The notes beneath the pieces are model-generated. The model was not told the origin of the DNA. It searched no databases and saw only the letters and a program-made list of their open reading frames with translations. The position numbers were made by a program, and so were the translations under genes. This document shows, in pieces, positions 9,235 to 17,428 of a stretch of 59,681 nucleotides of DNA. Position 1 is the stretch's first letter; each line of letters opens with the position of its first letter. The stretch lies in the NCBI GenBank assembly GCA_013002165.1, contig JABDKO010000165.1, positions 1 through 59,681 on the forward strand. The letters run 5' to 3'. The DNA is from Rhodothermales bacterium (lineage in GTDB: Bacteria; Bacteroidota; Rhodothermia; Rhodothermales; JABDKH01).

Positions 9235-9325
9235 AAAGCCGCAGCAGATGCATTGGTGGGGAAAAGTTCGAACGGTTCATCTTTCCACCAGCGGTAGAAT
9301 TATCTGCTGCGGCTTTCTTTTTTTT
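9235..9325 (+). terminator. 15-bp perfect inverted repeat plus T8 tract: terminator or attenuator
   Basis: AAAGCCGCAGCAGAT (9235-9249) is exactly complementary to ATCTGCTGCGGCTTT (9302-9316), and a run of eight T (9318-9325) follows after one C. The enclosed 52 bases have a further short stem (TGGTGG with CCACCA). This has the form of an intrinsic terminator after porV, except that the left arm contains the ATG (9248) of the next gene and the right arm and T-run encode its signal peptide. It may therefore work as an attenuator or a translation-controlled switch. Confidence 0.55.
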
Positions 9326-12300
9326 GTCGCCAGCTACAGCTACGCACAGTCGCCTCAGATGGTGCCTCGCCTGACATTAGATCGAGCCGAGGCCTCCGCT
9401 CCGACTCTGGGCGACTTCGACCTTGTCGTTGCTCTCGTAGAATTTCAATCTGACTCCAACAGATTTACAACGGGCAGCGGCACATTTGCCGGACCTCTGT
9501 TCGACGATGGCCTGGCCCCGCGCCTGGATCCACTTCCGCACGATTCTTCGTACTTCGACGCACATCTTCAATTTCTCAAGCACTATGTGTCGCGAGTGTC
9601 AGATGGTGCAGCATCTGTCAATACACATATTCTTCCGGGCATTGTAACCGTTTCACAAGCGATGGATAGTTATAGTCCCATCGGTCTCGAATCAGATTCG
9701 GATGAACAGCTCGGGAAACTGGCTGCTCTTGTCAGTGAGGTCTGGCAACTTGCCGATGAAAACATTCAGTATGATGTCAGTAGCTTTGATCCACAGAGGA
9801 CCGCCTTCGCGTTCTTTCACGCTGGAGTTGGTCGGGACATCGAGTTGATTGGCACGACGCTGGACAAGACACCGCTGGATCTTCCGTCCCTGTACTTTGG
9901 TCCGACAGCCTTGAGCAGACTTCTTCCAGATGGACTGCCCACCTTCAAGGGCCTCACCGTGTCTTCTACGATCGTTCTGCCGCGGACTGAGACACGCGTC
10001 GGTACCAACTTTATTACCGACAGTAGATTTCTGGCCGAGTTTTCGATCAACGGGTTGATCGCTGCCAGTTTTTTCAACTACCTCGGTGTACCCGATCTCT
10101 TCAATACAAAAGACGGTACCAGTGCTATAGGTCCCTTTGGACTTATGGACCCGTTGGGCATCTTTGCCTTCAACGGCCTTTTCCCGCCAGAGCCGTCTGC
10201 ATGGACAAAATCTTTCCTTGGTTGGTCGACGGAGGTTGACCCTGTGGACGGTATGACCAGCCTTACTGCTGTTTCCGATGTATCTGGATCTGACGTCAGG
10301 AAGGTTGCCATATCCGAAAGCGAATATTTCCTGATTGAAAATCGTAATCGTGACCCCGAGGGAGATGGCCTGATCCTGGACGTGTACACTTCCGATGGTA
10401 TTGTTCAGCAGCGGTTCTCGTTTGATGATGAGTCGTTCAACTCCCGGACAATAGAAGGCTTTGAAGGTGGCGTTGTAGTCGGTGTTGACAACTATGATTG
10501 GGCTCTTCCCGGCGGCGCTGACACGGAAGGAATTGAATACAGGGGTGGAGCACTCGTCTGGCATATCGATGAGCGTATAATCCGGTCGTCCCTTGCGACA
10601 AACTCAGTAAATGCTGACCCCGAAGCGCGAGGTATTGATCTGGAAGAAGCAGATAGTGCAGTAGACCTCGGTTTCCCACCATTGAATCCCTTTGCACCTC
10701 CTTTCGACCTGGGCACACCGTTCGATTATTTTTACGAGGGGAATCCGGTCACGGTGGTTACGGCTACGGGAACGGAGATCGTCCTGTACGAAAATCGGTT
10801 TGGCGGAGATACCTTTCCAAACAGCAATAACAATGGTGGTGGACCATCGTTTATCGAACTGGGCGACTTTAGTCCTCCCGGGATGACCATGACGTTCGAA
10901 GAGCGCCAGAATCGCAATTCGGTTCTCATTCCCGAGGAAGGTTTTGTTTCGAGGTCCATTGGATCGACGCAACGCGACGGGCTGATACTTCCCTTCGGAA
11001 GTGGGCAGCAGTTTGTTGCCGTTCAGTCGTCGCAGGATGACTCCGTTCACGTCTATTCCGTGGAAGAAGGACTTCAGACCAGCGTCGGTCCGGGCCTGAT
11101 TGCGGGTACGTCAACCGGGCAGTTACTTGTATTGCAGGCAACTGGCACAGATGGTGTGACATTGTCCTTGCTTCCGGACGACAGTGTTCCTTTGACGATC
11201 GCCATGCCTGCCGGACTGAACACCACTTTCCTTAAGGGACCTCTTGTTACGATCAATGACAGTACATTTGCCGCCGCCTATACAAGCGATGCAGAGCGAG
11301 GGCTGGTAACTTTTGAACCGGGTGGCTCTACGTTCACGCCGGTTGACCAGGCAGCAGGAGGTCTCGTAAGTGTCGCATTGACAGATTCAGATCTTATCGT
11401 TTTCGGAACGGACGGTTTGTACTCTACAACTCAGGCCGTGACGACCCTGTACGGTCAGATTTCTGATCAGAGTTCCACTCTTGCAGCCAGAGATGACGAC
11501 GGTACCATTGCGGCTGCCTTTTCGCCGGACAACCGAAGTCTCACCCTGGTGCAAAATGGTAGCGTTACGCAGGTTGACCTGAGTCAACGTTTCAGTGGCA
11601 ACTCGCTTTCGCAAGTCGCCACACTTGTCCCGGTCGATTTCGACAGCAACGGTATTGTGGAATTTCTGGTGACATACGGCAGGGAAGCGATCGGGATTTC
11701 AAAAAACGGAACTGTTGTTGACGGTTTTCCAGTTGAGTTTTCGGCTGACATTGTAGCCAGTCCGATGGTCTATACGTCCGATGGTCGGATGACGCTCGTG
11801 GTTTCCACGAGCAGTGGCTACCTGTACGAGTACGCGAACGTGTCTGGCAGTCGATGGGAGGTGCTCCCGGGATTTCCGCTGTCCGCGGGCGATGCTATCA
11901 GCGTCACACCCGCAATGACGGAGGACAGGATTGTGACGGTATCCGCTGAAGGTGAAGTAATGTCTTACGAGCGACAGAGTCCGGTGGAAGTTATTGTGGG
12001 TCAGAGATGGTTGAGCTCAGGCAATACATCATTTGTAGATGTTGCCCGGGGAGGACAGATTGATCCGACCGGCGAAGGAATTATCGACAACACAGAAACG
12101 TACGTGTGGCCTAATCCTGTTCGCGAAGGTGTAGGAAATCTTCGGGTAGGTGCATCCCGAGATTGCACCGTCACCGTTACTATCATTGATCGGGCCGGTC
12201 GGCAGATCGACGAAATCGAAATTGGTGAGGTCAGAGCGGGAATTCCATCAGAAAGAATCTGGACGACTGATGCCGGATCAGGAATCTACTATGGTCGCAT

Positions 12301-12364
12301 AACAGCAAGGTTTGCTTCCGGATCAGAGGAGCATCAAATCATCAAGATTGCGGTGATCCGATGA
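9248..12364 (+). CDS. secreted M6-like (immune-inhibitor-A-type) pseudopeptidase with T9SS C-terminal domain
   Basis: A 1038-residue secreted protein. Order: signal peptide (core IICCGFLFFVASYSYAQ, about 18-34), M6-type region (about 50-560), beta-propeller-like repeats with DGFPVEF/GFPLSAGD-type turns (about 580-940), and a C-terminal sorting domain (WPNPVREGV to IIKIAVIR). The M6 identity rests on GVPDLFNT, SAIGPFGLMDP, AWTKSFLGW and the later GGALVWHIDE. At the site of the zinc motif HExxH the sequence is AASFFNYLGVPD: both His and the Glu are replaced (Ala273, Ser274, Asn277), and only Asp283 remains. A catalytic role is therefore unlikely; it may be a structural or binding protein. The stop overlaps the next start by four bases (ATGA), so the two are translationally coupled. 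Confidence 0.8.
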   Translation: MHWWGKVRTVHLSTSGRIICCGFLFFVASYSYAQSPQMVPRLTLDRAEASAPTLGDFDLVVALVEFQSDSNRFTTGSGTFAGPLFDDGLAPRLDPLPHDSSYFDAHLQFLKHYVSRVSDGAASVNTHILPGIVTVSQAMDSYSPIGLESDSDEQLGKLAALVSEVWQLADENIQYDVSSFDPQRTAFAFFHAGVGRDIELIGTTLDKTPLDLPSLYFGPTALSRLLPDGLPTFKGLTVSSTIVLPRTETRVGTNFITDSRFLAEFSINGLIAASFFNYLGVPDLFNTKDGTSAIGPFGLMDPLGIFAFNGLFPPEPSAWTKSFLGWSTEVDPVDGMTSLTAVSDVSGSDVRKVAISESEYFLIENRNRDPEGDGLILDVYTSDGIVQQRFSFDDESFNSRTIEGFEGGVVVGVDNYDWALPGGADTEGIEYRGGALVWHIDERIIRSSLATNSVNADPEARGIDLEEADSAVDLGFPPLNPFAPPFDLGTPFDYFYEGNPVTVVTATGTEIVLYENRFGGDTFPNSNNNGGGPSFIELGDFSPPGMTMTFEERQNRNSVLIPEEGFVSRSIGSTQRDGLILPFGSGQQFVAVQSSQDDSVHVYSVEEGLQTSVGPGLIAGTSTGQLLVLQATGTDGVTLSLLPDDSVPLTIAMPAGLNTTFLKGPLVTINDSTFAAAYTSDAERGLVTFEPGGSTFTPVDQAAGGLVSVALTDSDLIVFGTDGLYSTTQAVTTLYGQISDQSSTLAARDDDGTIAAAFSPDNRSLTLVQNGSVTQVDLSQRFSGNSLSQVATLVPVDFDSNGIVEFLVTYGREAIGISKNGTVVDGFPVEFSADIVASPMVYTSDGRMTLVVSTSSGYLYEYANVSGSRWEVLPGFPLSAGDAISVTPAMTEDRIVTVSAEGEVMSYERQSPVEVIVGQRWLSSGNTSFVDVARGGQIDPTGEGIIDNTETYVWPNPVREGVGNLRVGASRDCTVTVTIIDRAGRQIDEIEIGEVRAGIPSERIWTTDAGSGIYYGRITARFASGSEEHQIIKIAVIR

Positions 12365-15300
12365 TGCGATGTCTTTTCAGAATCCTGATCGCGACTTTTA
12401 TTTTTGCAACAGGGGCTACGCTTGCATCTGCACAAGTACCTGTGTCTTTTTATGACTATGTCAGGGCAGATCTTGACTGGTATACGATCGAAACCGAACA
12501 CTTCCAGGTTCACTACCATTCGCATTCAGCGGAAGTCATTCCATGGACCGCATCGGAAGTTGCACGCACGGCAGAATCAATCTACAAACCGATCACGGAC
12601 CTGTATGAGTATGAGCCCTCGGGTCGGACGTCCATCATTATTCGCGACTTCGAAGACTACTCGAATGGAGCCGCCTATTTTTTCGACAACATGATCGTCC
12701 TCTGGGCACCCGCGTTGAATTCTCCTCTACGCGGCTTCCACAAGTGGATCCAGAATGTGGTCACCCATGAGTTTACGCACATTGTCCAGGTTCAAAAGAC
12801 GCTCAAGTCTGGTCGAACAAGACCGTTCGTTTACTTTCAGGCACTGGGCTATGAAGACGTGCGCCGACCAGATGTGTTGTATGGGTATCCTAACGTAATC
12901 GTCACATACCCGATTCCGGCAATTAGTAATCCGGCGTGGCTTGCTGAGGGTACTGCGCAGTATCAACGGGCAAATTTCGATCTGGACACGTGGGATTCGC
13001 ATCGTGACATGTTGCTACGCACGCGTGTGCTGGCCGGCAGGGAGCTGACACTGGCAGAGATGGGTGGCTTCTACTCGCATTCGAGTCTTGAACGGGAAAC
13101 AGTCTACAATCAGGGCTTTGCATTTACACTGTATCTGGCTAATCGTTTTGGCGAAGACGTCGTCAGGAAAATATCAGATGAGTTGGCCAGTTGGAAGACG
13201 TTCAATGTTGAGCGCGCAATCAAGGCGGCAACCGGGATCGAGGCGAGCATTGTATACCAGGACTGGATAGAAAGCCTAACGGAGCATTATCTACAGGTTC
13301 AAGCTCAGGTTGGGGATTCTACAGATCATGCGAGAATAACGTCAGATGGTTTTTTCAACTTCCACCCGAAATTATCGCCCGATGGAAAAAGGATTGCGTA
13401 TCTGACAAACAGCACATCAAGTGAATCAGCTACTCATTTAGTAGTCGAATCCCTTGGTGACGACGAACATGGCAATATCTTGACCTCCGTTTCTGTTGAC
13501 CCTGGAGGCTCAGCGGTTTATCGCTGCGCTCTTGGCCATCGACTGGCTACCGCCGTGTCGGGTAGCATAGACTGGAGCTGGGACGGATCCAGCATTGTCT
13601 TTTCAAAAAGGATGGAGACCGCGGAAGGGTATCTGTTTGCAGACCTTCACGTAGTCGATATCGAGACCGAGGACGTTTCACGCCTTACAACCAACGCTCG
13701 AGCGTTCGATCCCGCATACAGTCCCGATGATTCGCGCATCGTATTTGTTCACCAGAGTGATGGTACGACCAACCTTCGAATTCTAGATGTTAAAACGTCA
13801 GAAGTGTCCGAACTGACATCTTTTAGTCCGGGTACCCAGGTATATGAACCGTCGTGGTCCAGCGCTGATGGTGGCTGGATATTTTTCGCCCGCGCTGACT
13901 CGATATCCTCAGACATCTACAGGATTCGTCCCACCGGTGCAGAGTTGCAGAGGGTCGTATCGGGACCATCCGAAGATCGATCTCCGGCAGTCTCGGACGA
14001 CGGTAGAACTGTGTATTATGCTTCGGATGAGACTGGTGTTTTCAACATCTATTCCAGGGACCTGGAGACAGGGCGGGTCAATAGGGTAACGAATACTGTC
14101 GGAGGTGCATTCATGCCCGATGCTCGAGGCAGCCAGCTGGTCTATGCGGATTATGACTGGGATGGATATGACATTGCAATGACGTCAGCCGCGCCCATCG
14201 TATCCGAGAATCCAGCATTGCATATTGCCACACCTCGAGCGATGGAGAAAACGGGCTTGGGTGCGAGATCGGGTTCTGCGGAGTCCATTGACATTACTTC
14301 AAACGACTATCGGCCGAACTTCACGTCATTCAGCTTTTACCCGGTCATCCGGTTGGATCAGTACGTGACGAGAGAACGCAGCCGAACTGTCGGTAGAGTT
14401 GACAGGCGGGGAAGGTTGGAGACACTCGCAAGAAATACAAAGGTTGGACTCTATGTGAACTCCCGTGAGATCCTTGACGAACTCTCGTTTCTTGGCGGCC
14501 TGTTAGTAGGTCCGGCATCGCGTCCTGCGGAATCTTTTGGAGACTATGTTGCTCCGGCGAGCCTCCTCAAACTGGAGAGGGATCTGTTTGTCCAGTTTGA
14601 ATACAGAAAGGGAATCGGATTCAAGCGCAAGCGCTGGGCACCTCAGCTGTCGTTGGAGTTGTTCAACATCAGGCGAAACGTAGAGAACGGTTTGTCGATC
14701 GAGGAGTTTTCGTGCACAGCATGTTTTCCGCCTGACACGTCGTTTGCAGACATATCCTACAATTTGTGGGAGCTGAATTTGTCCGCCCGAAGTAAGCTTA
14801 ACCGTTATACGCTTGCGGAAGCATCATATCGTTACAGTCCGTATCGCGTTACTACCGAGCGATTCTTTTCCACCGAGTTCCAGCAGACCATACCCGAGTC
14901 ATCGTCCCGATATTTCATTGGAAAGGCTCTGGCATTCGGCATTCGTACAGAGGTGCTTCAACGGCATTCGGACGATGATGTGCTGCAGTCCGGTCTGAAG
15001 ATCAACGCCCGGTACGAATATGAGATCGGCAGCCTTCTGGATCAATTCGATATCGAGGACGGCGCACTTGTACCGGTCTATGAGCGAGACAAGGTTCATC
15101 GTCTGACACTGGACTCATTCTACGGGCAACGGTTGCCGGGCACCCCGCGTGGTGCTACTCACGGAATCGGAATCCGGGCTCGTCTTTCATCTGTGATTGG
15201 CCCTACGGTCGATTCCTTCTACAACGATTACGTCGGCGGGCTGGTGGGAGCGAGGGGATATCCTTTTTATGCCCTCGGTGGGAATGAAACTGCGTGGGGA

Positions 15301-15645
15301 CAAATATCATACACGTTCCCGCTTCTGCCGGATGTTGCCAGACAGTTGGGATTCCTCTACATCGACAAGTTGTTTTTGAAGGCATACGCCGATGCAGCAC
15401 TTGCCTGGTCAGGAAAAATCCCCGCTTTGAATACGGTGCGGAAAGACGTCGGAGCAGAGCTGAGAATCGTCACCGGATCGTTTTATCTGCTTCCATCTGC
15501 AATATTTGTAAGCGGGACCTACGGAATCGATGAATTTGAGTTCGAAATAGACGATACCTTTGTGACACCCGGTGGAGATGAAACCGTTACCTATGGTGGA
15601 TCATTTCAGGTTCACGCAGGACTTCTTTTTTCTTTTGATCTTTAG
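12361..15645 (+). CDS. MA-clan zinc metalloprotease fused to PD40 propeller and Omp85-like barrel
   Basis: The 1094-residue product has a signal peptide (ending SAQ, about residue 24) and three parts. Residues about 40-315 are a peptidase-MA-like domain with HEFTH (His136, Glu137, His140) and a third ligand Glu196 in PAWLAEGTAQY. Residues about 320-620 carry TolB/PD40 repeats (SPDGKRIAYLT, WSWDGSSIVFS, YSPDDSRIVFV, VSDDGRTVYYA). The C-terminal 450 residues form a barrel with the Omp85/surface-antigen hallmark GARGYPFYALGG and a following SYTFPL strand, ending in LLFSFDL. The protease would face the periplasm if the barrel inserts as Omp85 proteins do. It overlaps the M6-like gene by 4 bases. 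Function is unknown; an envelope protease or assembly factor is likely. Confidence 0.78.
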   Translation: MMRCLFRILIATFIFATGATLASAQVPVSFYDYVRADLDWYTIETEHFQVHYHSHSAEVIPWTASEVARTAESIYKPITDLYEYEPSGRTSIIIRDFEDYSNGAAYFFDNMIVLWAPALNSPLRGFHKWIQNVVTHEFTHIVQVQKTLKSGRTRPFVYFQALGYEDVRRPDVLYGYPNVIVTYPIPAISNPAWLAEGTAQYQRANFDLDTWDSHRDMLLRTRVLAGRELTLAEMGGFYSHSSLERETVYNQGFAFTLYLANRFGEDVVRKISDELASWKTFNVERAIKAATGIEASIVYQDWIESLTEHYLQVQAQVGDSTDHARITSDGFFNFHPKLSPDGKRIAYLTNSTSSESATHLVVESLGDDEHGNILTSVSVDPGGSAVYRCALGHRLATAVSGSIDWSWDGSSIVFSKRMETAEGYLFADLHVVDIETEDVSRLTTNARAFDPAYSPDDSRIVFVHQSDGTTNLRILDVKTSEVSELTSFSPGTQVYEPSWSSADGGWIFFARADSISSDIYRIRPTGAELQRVVSGPSEDRSPAVSDDGRTVYYASDETGVFNIYSRDLETGRVNRVTNTVGGAFMPDARGSQLVYADYDWDGYDIAMTSAAPIVSENPALHIATPRAMEKTGLGARSGSAESIDITSNDYRPNFTSFSFYPVIRLDQYVTRERSRTVGRVDRRGRLETLARNTKVGLYVNSREILDELSFLGGLLVGPASRPAESFGDYVAPASLLKLERDLFVQFEYRKGIGFKRKRWAPQLSLELFNIRRNVENGLSIEEFSCTACFPPDTSFADISYNLWELNLSARSKLNRYTLAEASYRYSPYRVTTERFFSTEFQQTIPESSSRYFIGKALAFGIRTEVLQRHSDDDVLQSGLKINARYEYEIGSLLDQFDIEDGALVPVYERDKVHRLTLDSFYGQRLPGTPRGATHGIGIRARLSSVIGPTVDSFYNDYVGGLVGARGYPFYALGGNETAWGQISYTFPLLPDVARQLGFLYIDKLFLKAYADAALAWSGKIPALNTVRKDVGAELRIVTGSFYLLPSAIFVSGTYGIDEFEFEIDDTFVTPGGDETVTYGGSFQVHAGLLFSFDL

Positions 15646-15661
15646 GTAAATCCTGAGCACA

Positions 15662-16324
15662 ATGAACGTTCAAATTCTATACGCAGGGGCGCTGGTACTG
15701 ATCGCCGTCACGTTGGCACTACTATATGTTCTCAGAGTGCGGGCTGGTTCCTGGAAACCGACGGACGCAGTGCACCGCGTCGGATACGGCCTGGCATTCG
15801 GAGTAATTGCCTGCAGCATTGGTGTGATCGTTCTCGGTTCGCGAGCTAACTTCGAAATCAGTCAGCATGCAATTGCGGGTCCCGATGAGATCCTTGAAAT
15901 GGATCTTCGACAGTCCGTCGAGAACTTCGAATTCAAGCTTGTCGATGACAACCGGCCCTCGACATTCGAATCGTACAAGGGCAAAGTCGTCATCTTGAAC
16001 CTCTGGGCAACCTGGTGTGCGCCGTGTCTGATGGAGATTCCTGATCTTAATCAGATACAACGCGAGTACGAAGACCAGGGTGTGGTCGTCATTTCGATCT
16101 CAGATGAGGATCGAGCTACACTTACGGAGTTTGAACGGAGCCTGAATCTGGAAACGGTGTCGGGATATTTCGAAATCACAGGGAAAATTCCCGCTCTTCT
16201 TGAGGCTGGATTCGACATCCGTCCGACGTCGTATATAGTTGACAGAGATGGCGTAGCTCGCAAATACATCCTCGGGGCACGCGACTATAACTATTTCAAG
16301 CGTGCTATTGAACCATACCTTTAA
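15662..16324 (+). CDS. TlpA/ResA-family thioredoxin-like protein, membrane-anchored
   Basis: A 220-residue envelope thiol-disulfide oxidoreductase. Two N-terminal transmembrane helices (about 5-24 and 41-59) hold a thioredoxin domain outside the cytoplasm. The active site is WATWCAPC (Cys119, Cys122), followed by the cis-Pro region DIRPTSYIVD. Proteins of this group reduce or isomerise disulfides, for example in cytochrome c maturation. Here it lies 16 bases after the protease-barrel gene and 10 bases before the DUF5683-like gene, so a role in folding envelope or T9SS proteins is a reasonable inference. Confidence 0.87.
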   Translation: MNVQILYAGALVLIAVTLALLYVLRVRAGSWKPTDAVHRVGYGLAFGVIACSIGVIVLGSRANFEISQHAIAGPDEILEMDLRQSVENFEFKLVDDNRPSTFESYKGKVVILNLWATWCAPCLMEIPDLNQIQREYEDQGVVVISISDEDRATLTEFERSLNLETVSGYFEITGKIPALLEAGFDIRPTSYIVDRDGVARKYILGARDYNYFKRAIEPYL

Positions 16325-16334
16325 TAGTGCCAGC

Positions 16335-17327
16335 ATGGACCGGGTATGTATCGCCTTGATTTTGCTATTCGCGCTCGCTGATGTGAGCGTTGCACAGGTG
16401 GTTTCATTTTCAACCGTTGCGTCTGATGCGCTGCCGACTGATGAGTCCAGCGCACGTCAGTGGCTGTTGAACACTAACACCGGCACCGGCGATGAACTGC
16501 CGTTATCGTTTACAGGCGGTACTCGAAGCGTCCCTCTTGCGCTGGGTTTGTCTATCGTAGTCCCCGGTGCGGGGCAGGCATATAACCGGCAATGGATAAA
16601 AGGCGCTCTGATGCTTGCAACAGATGTCGCGTTGATTTCCGGATACTCGGTGTGGCGCACGCGGGGTCGGAATGGGGAAGATGCTTTCCGTGCGGTTGCA
16701 CACGCAGACTGGAAACCGGACCAGTATGCCATGTGGCTAAATGACTACGCCGACTTTCTTGTGGCCGATCACGGAGCAGTAGTTACCGCGCCCGATGCGG
16801 TCATCCCTTCGGGAGTGGACTTTTCGAATCCTGAAAATTGGAACGTCGAAACGACTGTTGTTGTCACCGAGTTTTTTGAGCAGATTCGTGCCATAGAAAG
16901 CCAGATGTTTCACCCCGAAACTGGTGCTTCTTTTTCCCACCGACTTCCGTTCTTCGGTGAGCAACAATACTATGAGCTTATTGGCAAGTACTTTCAGTTT
17001 GCACCGGGGTGGAGTGACTATGCTTCGTGGAAAGACTCAAACGGTTTCACCATATCTATTGACCCTGAAAGGTCAGATGGCAATGGAGAGAAAATAAACG
17101 TCACAGACAGTTTCTATGACTATGCGTCGGATCATGCGCATAGCCAGACATTACTACGCAGAGCATCGCGGGTCAGCGCATTCCTTTTCGTGAACCACGT
17201 GCTTGCCGCTGCAGATGCTGCGGTCTTTTCAAAGTTACACAACGATCGGATTGCCGCACGCCTGACAGTCGTGCCTGTAGAGGATGGAAAAATCTCTGCA
17301 GCCGCGACATTGAGAATCAGGTTTTGA
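16335..17327 (+). CDS. DUF5683-like envelope protein
   Basis: A 330-residue protein with a signal peptide (MDRVCIALILLFALADVSVA, then Q) and, at about 65-110, the segment LALGLSIVVPGAGQAYNRQW followed by a helix, typical of DUF5683 proteins of Bacteroidota. The end is hydrophobic with a terminal Phe (LRIRF). Function is not known. An upstream in-frame ATG at 16302 would add eleven residues before the signal peptide and overlap the TlpA gene by 23 bases, so I prefer 16335. It is the last gene of the T9SS block. Confidence 0.65.
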   Translation: MDRVCIALILLFALADVSVAQVVSFSTVASDALPTDESSARQWLLNTNTGTGDELPLSFTGGTRSVPLALGLSIVVPGAGQAYNRQWIKGALMLATDVALISGYSVWRTRGRNGEDAFRAVAHADWKPDQYAMWLNDYADFLVADHGAVVTAPDAVIPSGVDFSNPENWNVETTVVVTEFFEQIRAIESQMFHPETGASFSHRLPFFGEQQYYELIGKYFQFAPGWSDYASWKDSNGFTISIDPERSDGNGEKINVTDSFYDYASDHAHSQTLLRRASRVSAFLFVNHVLAAADAAVFSKLHNDRIAARLTVVPVEDGKISAAATLRIRF

Positions 17328-17351
17328 TCTCCTGACGCAAAGCTTACGCGT

Positions 17352-17380
17352 TTGCCCATCTAGGGGCATAGTCATATACT
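17352..17380 (+). promoter_or_regulatory. candidate sigma70-type promoter of the dicarboxylate symporter gene
   Basis: TTGCCC (17352-17357), a 17-base spacer and TATACT (17375-17380, 5 of 6 matches) form a good promoter match, about 49 bases before the ATG. A dyad, TGCCC/GGGCA (17353-17368, 6-base loop), covers the -35 box and part of the spacer and could be a regulator site. Confidence 0.5.
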
Positions 17381-17428
17381 AGAACCTGACATTGAAAACT
17401 GCACTATTTCAACGGATTGGAGAGAAAT

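Noticed and set aside
9692-10564. 290-codon open frame on the minus strand inside the M6-like gene
   Set aside because: It lies wholly antisense to a gene with clear signal peptide, M6 motifs and sorting domain; the translation shows no known motif and its composition is not that of a folded protein.
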